This document shows, in pieces, positions 9,967-20,409 of a stretch of DNA of 64,000 nucleotides. How positions within the stretch are numbered: the stretch's first letter is position 1; the number at the start of each line of letters is the position of its first letter. The notes beneath the pieces are model-generated. The model searched no databases. It saw nothing but the letters and a program-made list of their open reading frames with translations, and had not been told where the DNA came from. Made by a program: the position numbers and the translations under genes. The DNA is from Bartonella sp. JB63 (lineage in GTDB: Bacteria > Pseudomonadota > Alphaproteobacteria > Rhizobiales > Rhizobiaceae), in contig NZ_CP019788.1 of the NCBI RefSeq assembly GCF_002022665.1, positions 310,001-374,000 of the forward strand, given 5' to 3'.

Positions 9967-11206
9967 TGTTATAATTGACCATATTGGCATGAACGGTCAT
10001 GGTATTGCCAAAACAGCATATGGTTCAATTTCTGTACCTTTTACTTTGCCTAGAGAGATTATTAATGTTACTCTTAATGGAAAATATGGTACACTTATTA
10101 CTTTAAAAAAAATCACTAGAACGTATTGATGCTGTTTGTCAATATTTTGGGGCATGTGGAGGATGCATGCTTCAGCATTAGCGTTTTGATGCTTATCACT
10201 TTTGGAAGCGACAATTAGTTGTTAATGTATTTAAAAGATATGGCCTTGATGTTGTTATTTCTCCATTAATTGAATGTGGAAATTATACCCGTCGACGAGT
10301 TACTTTAACAGCATCTGTGTTTCAAAAAGGTCATATTGTTGGTTTTAATCGTTATCGATCTCATGATATTATAGATATTAAAGAATGTACGGTTACTCGT
10401 TCAGACATTTTATCTAAACTAGATGATATCAGAATGATATGCGCTCTTTTAAGAAATAACGCTAAACGCTTTCATGTGACAGTGATAGCAGTTGAAAACG
10501 GTTTTGATGTTGCGTTAATCGGCTGTGTTGTACTAGACGAATTTGACTGTCAGAAAATGATAAATGCAGCTCTTTCATGTGAAATTACGCGTTTATCCGT
10601 TGAAGGTGAAGTTTTAGTTGAACAAGAAAAACCAGTGATTTATTTTGGAGATGTTTGTGTTAAATTTCCTATTGGTTGTTTTCTTCAAGCAACTTTTGAA
10701 GCGGAAACTATTATGGGTGATATTATTTTAACTCATTTAAAAAAGCAAAAAATGCTGCTGATTTATTTGCAGGAGTAGGAACTTTTACTTTACGTATGGC
10801 TAAAAAGATGAATGTTCATGCAATAGAAAATGATGGAAAAGCATTAACTAATCTAGATCAAGCAGCACGTATTGCTAACGGTTTAAAAACAGTGATTTGT
10901 GAAAAACGTGACTTATTCCTTCGTCCACTTTCTGCAAAAGAGCTCGAACGCTTTGATAGCATTGTTTTTGATCCGCCACGTTTTGGTGCAGAAGAACAGG
11001 TAAATGAGTTGGCAAAGACAACGGTAGCACGTGTTGTAGCTGTTTCGTGCAATCCTGTTACATTAGCTCGTGATTTGTCTATTCTCGTTGCTGGCGGTTA
11101 TACAATAGAAAAAGTTGTACCGATTGATCAATTTTTATGGTCACCTCACATTGAAATTGTTACAACTTTAAGCAAACGAAAAACGAAAAGAAGTTGGAAG
11201 TTTTAG
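9956..11206 (+). pseudogene. RlmD/RumA-like 23S rRNA (uracil-5)-methyltransferase remnant
   Basis: Three pieces in two frames read as one RumA/TrmA-family protein. The N-terminal piece from the GTG at 9956 runs to the run of eight A at 10105-10112, where one base too many shifts the frame. The second piece starts SLERIDAVCQYFGACGGC, with the iron-sulfur cysteines, hits an in-frame TAG at 10179-10181, and continues to about 10740. A second shift near the A runs at 10738-10750 leads to the C-terminal piece AADLFAGVGTFTLRM with DPPR and VSCNPVTLARDL, the catalytic-Cys region. All key motifs survive, so inactivation looks fairly recent. Confidence 0.9.
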
Positions 11207-11282
11207 TTAAAAAATAGAAACGCTCTTTATGAATAAGACTGAGAAATTTCCAGATTAGGTTTATCCAATTGATTCTATCAAA

Positions 11283-12698
11283 CTAAACTGCTGTCCCACC
11301 AATTGTCATATTATTAATTCGCAAATGAGGTTGTCCAACCCCAACAGGAACATTTTGTCCTGCTTTTCCGCACATTCCTACACCATTATCAAGTTTGCTA
11401 TCATTACCAATCATTGTAATACGTTTCATAGCATCTGGTCCATTACCAATAAGGGTTGCACCCCTGATTGGAGCTATGATTTTGCCATTTTCTACTCGAT
11501 AAGCTTCGGTACACTCAAATACAAATTTTCCAGAAGTAATATCTACTTGTCCTCCACCAAACGAAACAGCATAAATACCGTTTTTTAATGAGGATAAAAT
11601 TTCTTCAGGTGTTTTATCTCCACCCAGCATTATTGTATTAGTCATTCGCGGTATTGGTGCGTGTGCATAGGATGCACGACGTCCATTCCCGGTTGGATTC
11701 ATTCCCATAAGCCGAGCATTTAATCTATCTTGCATATAATTAACGAGTTTTCCATCTTCAATCAAAACATTACGATTTGATGGAGTTCCTTCATCATCCA
11801 CTGTAAGTGAACCACGGCATTCAGGTATTGTACCATCATCGACAATGGTAACACCCTCTGCTGCAACTTGTTGGCCTAAAAGTCCAGAAAAAGCAGATGT
11901 TTTTTTACGGTTGAAGTCTCCTTCCAAACCATGGCCAACAGCTTCATGAAGCATAACACCAGGCCATCCATTGGCTAATACAACATCAAATGTTCCTGCT
12001 GGCGCTTCTTCTGCTTCTAGATTAATTAAGGCTATTCGTAAAGCTTCATCAGCAGCTTTTTTCCAATTTTTTTCACAAATGAATTGATTAAACATTTGTC
12101 GTCCACCACAGCCATAGGAGCTATTTTCCCGCCGATTGCCATTGGCAACAACCACTGATATAGAAAGGCGTACAAGGGGACGAATATCACGAACAAAATG
12201 TCCATCAGCTCGTAAAATTTCAATATGCTGTAATGAACCGGAAAGAGCAACAGTCACTTGATGTAATTTGTCATTTTTTTCGCGTAAATATGAATCAATT
12301 TTTTGCAAAAGCGCACTTTTTTTTTCAAATGAGGGAGAAACAAGAGGACTTTCTGATTTATAAAGTTTTTTATTTGTCGGTTTAGGAGCTGCCCTATAAG
12401 GGCCTCCATGATTATTATAGGTCGCAGTTTTAGCTGTTTCACTAGCACGTTTAAGTGCAGTAGCAGATAGTTCACCAGAGTGAGCATATCCAGTGGTTTC
12501 TCCGGAAACAACACGTAAACCGAATCCTATATCCTGATGAAATGAGCCATTTTTAAGCTGTCCATTATCAAATAAAAGAACTTCGCTTTCTGTATATTCA
12601 AGGTAAAGCTCACCATCATCAGCTTTGTGAAGCGCTTCTTGTACAAATGATTGCACTTTTGATGAGGAAATATCAAAACGGTCAATCAACGATTGCAT
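11283..12698 (-). CDS. tldD: Metalloprotease TldD
   Basis: Zinc metalloprotease of the TldD/PmbA family, which in other bacteria acts with a TldE/PmbA partner on unfolded peptides and in antitoxin or microcin processing. The 471 residues match the family. The zinc motif HEAVGHGLEGD lies near residue 252. The C-terminal segments TVDDEGTPSNRNVLIEDGKL and GKAGQNVPVGVGQP are typical. The start at 12698 is followed by SLIDRFDISSSKVQ. The ialB-family gene lies about 110 bases upstream on the same strand. Confidence 0.95.
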   Translation of the reverse strand: MQSLIDRFDISSSKVQSFVQEALHKADDGELYLEYTESEVLLFDNGQLKNGSFHQDIGFGLRVVSGETTGYAHSGELSATALKRASETAKTATYNNHGGPYRAAPKPTNKKLYKSESPLVSPSFEKKSALLQKIDSYLREKNDKLHQVTVALSGSLQHIEILRADGHFVRDIRPLVRLSISVVVANGNRRENSSYGCGGRQMFNQFICEKNWKKAADEALRIALINLEAEEAPAGTFDVVLANGWPGVMLHEAVGHGLEGDFNRKKTSAFSGLLGQQVAAEGVTIVDDGTIPECRGSLTVDDEGTPSNRNVLIEDGKLVNYMQDRLNARLMGMNPTGNGRRASYAHAPIPRMTNTIMLGGDKTPEEILSSLKNGIYAVSFGGGQVDITSGKFVFECTEAYRVENGKIIAPIRGATLIGNGPDAMKRITMIGNDSKLDNGVGMCGKAGQNVPVGVGQPHLRINNMTIGGTAV

Positions 12699-12806
12699 AG
12701 CAGTTATTCCTATTTTATTAGTTTTGAAAGCTTAGAATTTTTTCTTTATTATTTAGGAAATAAAAAACAACGACATATTATTAGGTCAAAAGTGGTAAGT
12801 TATTTG

Positions 12807-13337
12807 TTATAAAGTTGCATAGGCGTCATTAAGACCATTGAGATCAACCACACCTCCGATTCCTTGCTCGGGAGTTGTAAAGATAATGTAAGTCGCTAAT
12901 TTACCTTCTAAAAAGAGCTTTACTACATTCTCTTTAAGAAGCGTTTCAGCAACACAATTATTCCCTAAGCAGCGACGATACTCCATTCTTCCCAAATCTT
13001 TATCGTCAATTTTAATTACAATTCCAGGTTGTAATTCAACGCGAATAGGAACAAAAACGCGCATTAAGACCTCTTTATTTTGAGGTAATTTGTAAAATAC
13101 TATACGGAAAGTAATATCACGACGCTTTTGCGCACGAACATCTTGTACAATTTCACATTGTACATTCGGCGTACCTGGTGGAAAAGAACAAATTTTCGTC
13201 CATGCGCCATAAGTTTGTGGGGTAGGAACACTCTGCGTATTGGATGTTTGTGCAATAACGTAATTGGTAGTAACATTACAGAATATGCAAACAAGAATGC
13301 TAAAAAAGTTTTTTTTGAAAAATTGATTAAGTGTCAT
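12807..13337 (-). CDS. Invasion-associated locus B (IalB) family protein
   Basis: A predicted exported protein of 176 residues with an N-terminal signal peptide (KKNFFSILVCIFCNVTTNYV, cleavage probably after VIAQ) and an IalB-family body: YGAWTKICSFPPG, CEIVQDVRAQKRRD, paired cysteines in RRCLGNNCVAE, and IIFTTPEQGIGGVVDLNGL. IalB homologues in Bartonella are linked to erythrocyte invasion, but the family is widespread in Rhizobiales and this copy sits next to tldD, so I do not claim it is the virulence paralogue. I prefer the ATG at 13337 because AGGG lies about nine bases upstream; an ATG at 13361 would add eight residues. Confidence 0.88.
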   Translation of the reverse strand: MTLNQFFKKNFFSILVCIFCNVTTNYVIAQTSNTQSVPTPQTYGAWTKICSFPPGTPNVQCEIVQDVRAQKRRDITFRIVFYKLPQNKEVLMRVFVPIRVELQPGIVIKIDDKDLGRMEYRRCLGNNCVAETLLKENVVKLFLEGKLATYIIFTTPEQGIGGVVDLNGLNDAYATL

Positions 13338-13733
13338 AGAAAGCCCTATCCGAATCACCACTATATTATTGTGTATAGGTTTTCATGAAAAGTAAAATTT
13401 TGAATTTTTTTAAATATAATACAAAGTTAATTTTTTCGAAGATATGAATTTATATGCACAGAGTGGAAATAAAAATTTAAAAAGGATAGTATTCGATGAA
13501 AGTATAATTTCTTAGCGTTGCTATGTGATATTTAGTAGATTTTTTTGTAGTACATTTCTTGAATCCAATATGGAAAAATGTGTTTTTGTTACAAACATTC
13601 CTAATCTGTATTGGGTGCGGGGAAGATTAAGTGTATTATACGTTCTTAAAAACACCGTAATATTAATTGGTTATTCCTATATTTTAGACAATGTTTGTTT
13701 TTGGATAACATAGATAAAAGGTTCTGTGACGGA
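13338..13733. other. Gap between divergent ialB-family gene and ctaB
   Basis: About 400 AT-rich bases. Short frames here resemble nothing recognisable. In related Rhizobiales I expect coxB and coxA between the ialB-family gene and ctaB; no coxA- or coxB-like peptide is visible in this stretch. Confidence 0.5.
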
Positions 13734-14669
13734 ATGTCTGTTTCAAGAGAATTACCGGCTAAAAATGGTAAATTAATCTCAATAGTAGCTGATGTTTATA
13801 ATTATGTTACATTAATGAAACCAAGGGTCATGTTACTTGTTGTGTTTACTGCTTTGGTTGGATTAATGTTATCACCTACTGTTATGAGCCCATTACATGG
13901 TTTTTTAGCTATTTTGTGTGTAGCTCTAGGTGGTGGTGGTGCGGGAACCCTTAATATGTGGTATGAGGCTGATATTGATGCGGTGATGAAACGTACCCAA
14001 AAGCGTCCTATTCCAACTGGTAAAATCAGCCGTAGAAAAGCGTTTATTTTTGGTTTAGCCCTTTCTATATTTTCAGTTTTGATTATGGGGATTTTCATTA
14101 ATTGGTTTACAGCGTTTTTTCTTTCTTTTACAATTTTCTTTTATGTTGTTATTTATACAATTTGGTTAAAGCGTATAACATCTCAGAATATTGTGATTGG
14201 TGGTGCAGCAGGGGCTTTTCCACCAATGATTGGATGGGCAGCTGCAACAGGTACAGTGAGTCTTGAAAGCTTCTTCTTATTTTTAATCATTTTTATGTGG
14301 ACCCCACCGCATTTTTGGTCTCTTTCTTTGTTCTCATCTTTTGATTATGATGCAGCAGGTATTCCTATGATGCCTAATGTACGAGGAGAGCAATCCACAA
14401 AAAACCAGATTTTAATTTACGCTATTATTACGGCAATATGCGCTATTGGCCCTTATATTATAGATTTTGCAGGTATTATCTATGGTATCTTTTCAACAAT
14501 CTTAAGCACTATTTTCGTTTATTTTTCTTATTGTTTATGGAAAGCTGAGAAAAATGATGAAACCATTGTTATGGCGAAGAAAGTGTTTTTCTTTTCACTA
14601 TTTTATTTATCTGCTATATTTGGCACTCTTTTGGTTGAATCCATCATTGGGCGCTTTATTATCCTATAG
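13734..14669 (+). CDS. ctaB: Protoheme IX farnesyltransferase (heme O synthase)
   Basis: Membrane enzyme that converts heme B to heme O by adding a farnesyl group, needed for heme-copper oxidases. The UbiA-superfamily motif is seen as NMWYEADIDAVMKRTQKRPI with PTGKISR following. The second motif region reads DYDAAGIPMMPNVRGEQSTK. Conserved PRVMLLVVFTALVGLML lies near the start and about nine hydrophobic segments follow. I chose ATG 13734 (MSVSRELPAKNG), giving 311 residues; an ATG at 13695 would add a non-conserved stretch. No cox subunit genes flank it here. Confidence 0.93.
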   Translation: MSVSRELPAKNGKLISIVADVYNYVTLMKPRVMLLVVFTALVGLMLSPTVMSPLHGFLAILCVALGGGGAGTLNMWYEADIDAVMKRTQKRPIPTGKISRRKAFIFGLALSIFSVLIMGIFINWFTAFFLSFTIFFYVVIYTIWLKRITSQNIVIGGAAGAFPPMIGWAAATGTVSLESFFLFLIIFMWTPPHFWSLSLFSSFDYDAAGIPMMPNVRGEQSTKNQILIYAIITAICAIGPYIIDFAGIIYGIFSTILSTIFVYFSYCLWKAEKNDETIVMAKKVFFFSLFYLSAIFGTLLVESIIGRFIIL

Positions 14670-15548
14670 TGTTGTAAATAGGTGAAAAAGTTCTTAATAG
14701 AGTTCTGTGATTGTATGCTAGAGGTATAACGCTTCTATTGCAGGAAGCTATAAAGTTCTTCAAATATAGGTCTTACGATATACAGGTATTTATTATCATA
14801 TTTTCGACAGTACCAAAACAATAACAACTTTTATTCTCATACTTAAATCTTTAGAAGGAGAGCGTTTGAAATCAGTCTGAATAGATTTCAGATGGTCTTT
14901 TTGGTGTTTCATTTGTTAAGCTATGAAAGATGTTTTTCTATTGTAAAAGGATGCATCAAAACTAAATAATATAAAATTACATGATAAAATCTCCCTTTAT
15001 AGGGCTAAAATCATACACAATAAACTAAACAAGATAAGTTATATAGAAAGTTTAAATTTTACTTTATGAAATATATTTTTCATGAGTTATTCCTCTTTAT
15101 TTAATTTCCAATTTTTGCAAAAATTATAGATGATTTTTGTTGTTTCTAAATTAACGAGTAATAACTCATTTGAAAAATTCTAATAAATAAACCGAGTTAT
15201 CAAATGTATAACAATTATTATTGCTAATAATTCCAGTTTCCTTATTAATTTTATAACTTACGATTTCGTTATCTAACCAAAGGAAGATTTACCATTCACA
15301 GTATGCTCATAAGGTATGAAAGAAATGTCTTTAAGCTTAGAATTTTTTTATTTATAAAATACTTGCATACTATTTATTTTTTACAGTCTTCATTAATAAA
15401 AGACAAAGTTTTTTAGACAAAGTTTATTAAATTATATCATAAAAATGCTTGTTCTGAAATGTGAGAAAAATAAAATATATTGATTTTTAAAGACATTTTC
15501 TATCCAATTACACAATTCGTAGTGGGTATTTTTTTATCAAATGTCCTT
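14670..15548. other. Long non-coding gap after ctaB
   Basis: About 880 bases, strongly AT-rich, with no credible gene on either strand. AAGGAGAGCG near 14855-14865 looks like a ribosome binding site but is followed by a frame that stops after a few codons. A weak inverted repeat TGAAATC/GATTTCA lies near 14868-14891. A short direct repeat AGACAAAGTTT is at about 15402-15425. Related genomes carry coxFGC-type genes after ctaB; nothing recognisable remains. Confidence 0.5.
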
Positions 15549-16139
15549 TCACAGTGCGGCTTTTTGTGGCATAGCTTCAACACCTAACACTTCTGGAATA
15601 AAATGCCGTAAAAGATTTTCAATACCATGTTTAAGTGTTGCTGTTGAAGAGGGACATCCAGCACAAGCACCCCGCATGTCGAGATAAACAATCCCGTTTT
15701 CAAAACCGCAGAAGGTAATATCACCTCCATCCTTCGCTACAGCTGGTCGTACCCGTGTTTCAAGCAACTCTTTGATGACAAAGACAATATCAGCATCTTT
15801 TTCATCAAAAAATTCTTTATCAGACATATTGACTTCCATTTGTGTGATCGCATTTGTAGTAACAACAGGATCATTGGAAAGAAAATGTTCCATAATTGTG
15901 CCTAAAATAGCTGGTTTAAGATGCTGCCACTCTCCTTCATTTTTTGTTATAGTAATAAAATCACGCCCCAAAAAAACACTCTTTACATTTGGAATATTAA
16001 ATAATTTGGCAGCAAGGGGAGAACTTTTAACAGCTTCTTCGCGATTATGAAACTCTAAGACACCTTGAGGAAGAACAATACAGCCTGGTAAAAATTTGAG
16101 AGTTGTAGGGTTTGGTGTGCTTTCAGTTTGAATAAACAT
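15549..16139 (-). CDS. NifU-like iron-sulfur scaffold protein (Nfu family)
   Basis: Predicted iron-sulfur cluster carrier. The N-terminal Nfu_N domain (residues 1-90; MFIQTESTPNPTTLKFLPG, KSVFLGRDFITITK) is followed by a C-terminal NifU domain with the cluster-ligating CxxC in MRGACAGCPSSTATLKHGIE near residue 150. The 196 residues match alphaproteobacterial members. It is followed upstream on the same strand by the universal stress gene and trpS, an order shared with other Rhizobiales. Confidence 0.93.
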   Translation of the reverse strand: MFIQTESTPNPTTLKFLPGCIVLPQGVLEFHNREEAVKSSPLAAKLFNIPNVKSVFLGRDFITITKNEGEWQHLKPAILGTIMEHFLSNDPVVTTNAITQMEVNMSDKEFFDEKDADIVFVIKELLETRVRPAVAKDGGDITFCGFENGIVYLDMRGACAGCPSSTATLKHGIENLLRHFIPEVLGVEAMPQKAAL

Positions 16140-16192
16140 ACATCATTCTTTCATTATTAAGACTTTAGAAAAAATTCATAAAAAGTATTGTT

Positions 16193-16684
16193 TTAGGCAA
16201 CTACTTCAATTTCTTCCTCAGGGAGGTCACTTGGGATAATGGTAACGGGGATAGGAAAAGTACTTCCCCGATGAGCGATGGATTGAATAAGCGGTCCTGG
16301 TCGTTCTGTATGACAACTTGCAGCTAAAACAATGAGGGCGATATCCTGATCTTCATTAATCAGTTTGAAAATTTCATCAATTTTTTTCCCTTCACGCATA
16401 ATTGTTTCTGCTTCAAGAGCTTGATTAGTACGCACGTCATCAGCGATTTTTTCCAGTATTACACAGGCATGTGCTGTTGATTCCGTCCGCATAATTTTAT
16501 CAACACCCAAAAAATGCTGAAATCCTGAGCTGTCAATAACAGAGAGCAAAATTAAGGTACCATTCGTGTTTTTAGCATGTTGCGCAGCAAAAATAACAGC
16601 ACGCCGACATTCTGGTGTTTCATCAATGATAACCAGAATTTTTCGTTTGTGATCTATTTCTTGACTTTTTCGCTTAGAGAGCAT
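16193..16684 (-). CDS. Universal stress protein (UspA family)
   Basis: A 163-residue UspA-fold protein. The N-terminal KILVIIDETPECRRAVIFAA matches the family's first strand and helix. The late segment ALIVLAASCHTERPGPLIQS with SIAHRGSTFPIPVTIIP resembles the nucleotide-binding loop, though the full G-x2-G-x9-G-S/T signature is not clean, so ATP binding is uncertain. The specific role is unknown. It lies between the nifU-like gene and trpS on the same strand. Confidence 0.88.
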   Translation of the reverse strand: MLSKRKSQEIDHKRKILVIIDETPECRRAVIFAAQHAKNTNGTLILLSVIDSSGFQHFLGVDKIMRTESTAHACVILEKIADDVRTNQALEAETIMREGKKIDEIFKLINEDQDIALIVLAASCHTERPGPLIQSIAHRGSTFPIPVTIIPSDLPEEEIEVVA

Positions 16685-16731
16685 GTCATCTTATTTCTAA
16701 TATTTACGGTTAAAGTTTGACCATTTCGATT

Positions 16732-17793
16732 TTATATATTGTGTACAAAACCGACAATTTCACGAATTTTTTTCATATTTTTTTCTGCTAAAAGACTTGA
16801 ACGTTGTGCACCATCAAATAGAACAGAATCAATATAGGTTTTTTCTTGACAAAGACGACGTAACTCTTGTGTTATTGGTGTGAGTTTATGAACGATGAGA
16901 TCAGCTAAAGCTGATTTAAAAATTGAAAATTGTTTACCTGAAAACTCTAATAGTGCTTTTTCTTTGCTGATTTCCGCAAAAGCAGCATAAATACCCAATA
17001 AATTATTAACCTCTGGACGTTTTTGTAAATTGGTTAACGTATCAGGAAGAGGAATAGAGTCTGTTTTTGCTTTGCGTATTTTTTGTACAATAAGATCGGC
17101 ATCATCGATCAAATTAATCCGCGAAAAATCAGAAGGATCTGATTTTGACATTTTTTTTGTGCCATCACGTAAAGACATAATGCGCATAGCTGTATTTCTG
17201 ATAAGTGCTTCTGGCATCGGAAAAAAAACTTGTTCACCATTTTGCATCGAGACACCAAAATTTAAATTTGCAATACGATCAGCATAAATTTTGTTGAATT
17301 TTTGTGCGATATCACGTGTTAATTCAATATGTTGTGTTTGATCTTCTCCTACAGGAACATGTGTCGCACGATAGACTAAAATATCAGCAGCCATCAAGCT
17401 TGGATAGGCAAAAAGTCCAAGTGATGTTTGTTCACGGTTTTTTCCTGCTTTATCTTTAAATTGAGTCATCCGTTGAAGCCAGCCAATGCGAGCAATGCAA
17501 TTAAAGATCCACGCTAATTCCGTATGTTGAAAAACACGTGATTGATTAAAAATAATCTGTTTTTGAGGGTCAATACCGGCTGCTAAAAAAGCTGCTGTTA
17601 CCGTACGGGTAGATTCTGCTAAACTGAGTGAATCTGGATTAGTAGTCAGAGCATGCATATCGACAACACAATAGAGACACTTATAGGATTTTTGCAGATC
17701 GACCCACTGTTTGATGGCTCCAAGATAATTGCCAAGGTGCAGGTGACCACTCGGTTGTACACCGGAAAAAACAAGAGGTGTGAGGGTGTCCAT
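16732..17793 (-). CDS. trpS: Tryptophanyl-tRNA synthetase
   Basis: Charges tRNA-Trp; class I aminoacyl-tRNA synthetase. The HIGH-type motif is [10 protein letters not shown] near residue 15, and the KMSKS loop is [10 protein letters not shown]. The segment [17 protein letters not shown] is diagnostic of TrpS. The preferred start is the ATG at 17793 ([16 protein letters not shown]), which has AAAGG upstream and gives 353 residues; an ATG at 17814 adds seven poorly conserved residues. It is followed on the strand by the usp and nifU-like genes and preceded by murJ. Confidence 0.95.
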   Translation of the reverse strand: MDTLTPLVFSGVQPSGHLHLGNYLGAIKQWVDLQKSYKCLYCVVDMHALTTNPDSLSLAESTRTVTAAFLAAGIDPQKQIIFNQSRVFQHTELAWIFNCIARIGWLQRMTQFKDKAGKNREQTSLGLFAYPSLMAADILVYRATHVPVGEDQTQHIELTRDIAQKFNKIYADRIANLNFGVSMQNGEQVFFPMPEALIRNTAMRIMSLRDGTKKMSKSDPSDFSRINLIDDADLIVQKIRKAKTDSIPLPDTLTNLQKRPEVNNLLGIYAAFAEISKEKALLEFSGKQFSIFKSALADLIVHKLTPITQELRRLCQEKTYIDSVLFDGAQRSSLLAEKNMKKIREIVGFVHNI

Positions 17794-17867
17794 AGAAAAG
17801 GCCTTTCTTATCATATCATGTGCTTAATATGTTTTGGCGAAGGATATTTCTGAAAACAAGAGAAATA

Positions 17868-19429
17868 TTAGAGGCGCTGTTTCAAATTTTTACGTAAGAG
17901 TGATAAATAATTGGTTCCAAGTAAAAGACAAATAATAAAATAAACAGATGTTGCGACAAAAAGTAATCCTGCTAAGGTGCTTGCACGCAGGAAAAATGAG
18001 GTTTGTGATGATAAAGCCACAGAGAAAAAGTTAAGGGAATAATACAAGGTTAGAGCCATGAATATAGAAGCGACCATAAGAGATATTATCCGCTTTATAA
18101 GTTGTGCATCATATTTCCAATAGCCTCGTTTAAAAAGAACGCTACAAAGCAATAGAATATTAACCCAGCCGGCTGTGATTTCTGCGATAACAATACCTTG
18201 TGCCGATAAGAGTGAGAATAATATTAAGGCTAAGCTGATATTGATAAAAACGCAAATACCTGCGAAAATCATAGGTGTTTTTGTATCTTCACGGGCAAAA
18301 AAATTAGGAATAAAAACCTTTATGAGCACAAAAGCTGGGAGACCGATTCCATAAAGCTGCACCAACTGAGCAACACTGCTTGTTGATCCACTGGTAAATT
18401 GACCTCGTTCAAAGAGGAGACTGATAATGGGATTAGAGATCAGTAGAAAAGAAACCGATGCGGGAAGGGTTAAAAATAAAGAGAGCTCAATTGCGCGATT
18501 TTGCAATTCATTGGAGTCTATATGTTTTTTGTTGCGTAGGGCTTTTGTTAGTTCGGGGAGAAGAACTGTTGCAACTGCAATTCCAACTACTCCAAGTGGT
18601 AATTGGTAGAGACGATCAGCGTAAACAAGAGAGGAGACAGCACCTGATTGGCTAGAAGCAATGTTGGTATTAATCAATAGATTTATTTGTGTAATCCCCC
18701 CTGTTATGGCAGCGGGGAAGGCTAAAATTAATAATTGGCGTACATTGGGACTAAAATGGGGTAAGCAGAGGGAAATTTTCATTCCGCTTTTACGTAAAGC
18801 TATTGCTAGTAGAGTCAATTGGAGGAGGCCTGCTGCTGTTACACCCCAGGAAAGATTTAATCCAATATGCCAAGCATCAAGTTGATAAATCCAAGCGTAG
18901 GCGAGTACACATATCAAGATAATATTTAAAAAAACAGGGGCAATGGCTGCAACGAAATAGTGTTGGAGTGCATTAAGCATTCCCCCATCATCGCTACTAA
19001 GGACATGCAGGCTAAATAGGGGAACATAATAGCGGTAAAACGAATTGTTGCGTCAAATTTTGTAGCATCTTCCGTAAAACCTGGTGCAATCAGCGTACGG
19101 ACCAAAAAAGGCATACTCAATTCTATAGCAATTGTTAAAAGTAAGAGTAGTGAAAACAAAACACTGAAGACTTCTTCTGCGAATTTGCATGCATTTTCTG
19201 TTCCATTGTTTGTGATTTTTTTAGAAAAAAGAGGAACAAAAGCTGCTTGAAAAGCTCCTTCAGCAAAAAAACGACGGAAAGTGTTGGGAAAACGAAAAGC
19301 AGCGTTAAACGCATCGGATACAGGACCTGTTCCAAGGGCCGCTGCCATGAGCATTTCACGGATAAAGCCGAAAAGACGGCTCATGAGAGTTCCGGAAGCG
19401 ACTGTTGCAAATTTTTTAATTAGGGTCAT
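17868..19429 (-). pseudogene. murJ: Lipid II flippase MurJ, interrupted by a single-base frameshift
   Basis: MurJ (MviN) flips lipid II across the inner membrane for peptidoglycan synthesis and is usually essential. Two overlapping frames encode it. The first, from the ATG at 19429, gives MSRLFGFIREMLMAAALGTG and runs correctly to residue 149 (SLVAMMG). The second, usable from about 18980, continues GMLNALQHYFVAAIAPVFLN and carries the remaining 370 residues with about ten membrane helices. Adding one G to the G5 tract (18982-18986 on the plus strand, as C5) restores one protein of about 520 residues, the family length. It may be a sequencing error, a real mutation, or slippage-dependent expression. 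Confidence 0.85.
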
Positions 19430-20409
19430 AAGGATATATTAGGTGTAAATGAAGGAGAATATAAAAGCTATTCTCGATAATAAATTATAATACGTATTTG
19501 ATATTAAAGGAGCATTCTATGATGATATTTGTTTTTTTGTCAATAAGAACGCACCTGTATTTATTGATGCTGTTTTTCTTTCACGTGTATAAAGGGATTA
19601 ATTATTTTTTTAATAAAGAGCAGTATCATTTTACAATGAAAGAGTTATGTAAATGCTCTATTTTCTATTAATCTAATGTTCTTTCATAAAGAAAATTTCT
19701 TTTATGACCGATTAATTTTAAAGAGAGAAGAGATTGGGAAAATGAAATGAAATTCTGTATGAGATCACATTTCTCCCATTTCCTTCTACAAAGCTTATTT
19801 TAAAAGGTTCATAATTTTCTTTGCAAGACTTAGGGAACTGCTGTTTAAAGCGACTATTAAATTTTCTTATAATGTGTGTGTTTTGTTACTAAAAACTTAC
19901 TTTTTGATAGAAACAACCCTAGCAATTCTTTTTATCATCCATATAGGGTATAATTCCATCGATTTTTATATATGATTTGAGAGAAGTAAATTATTATCTT
20001 TATTAAAAACAACAGAATTAAATATCATAATTTATCTAAAAAATATTGTTATATATATATTAAATCAATATTATTTCGTATTATGTTATGAATTTGTCTC
20101 ATAGAAATAATTTAATACTCTGTAATTTATTTAATTTACTTGTTGTATCCATATTAACTACTGATTTTTTATATTTTAATAATTTCTAATTATCTTGTTG
20201 TGTTGCATAAAAGACATAAAAGAATTCAAAAAATGAATAGAAACAATTGATGAACGCGATGCATGGGGGAAGTTTGAAAATCCTCTTTTGGTCCTATGAG
20301 TCAGTAGATCAATGTATTAAAAATAAAAGAATTGGAATATATTGATATGATATGTAAATATAAGAGTTAGAATAGCTTAAGAAATAGCGAACACATCAGC
20401 AGGTGTATT
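19430..20409. other. Long non-coding gap between murJ and the HAD gene
   Basis: About 980 strongly AT-rich bases without a recognisable gene. An imperfect inverted repeat TCATAAAGAAA/TTTCTTTTATGA lies at about 19684-19707. Poly-T and TATA runs are frequent. In related genomes I expect glnD near murJ; no glnD-like peptide is apparent. Confidence 0.5.

Noticed and set aside
13525..13713. 62-codon frame before ctaB
   Set aside because: Low-complexity hydrophobic and no ribosome binding site; it overlaps the ctaB start and resembles nothing.
19684..19707. Imperfect inverted repeat in the murJ/HAD gap
   Set aside because: Too imperfect and without a T tail; not a convincing terminator.
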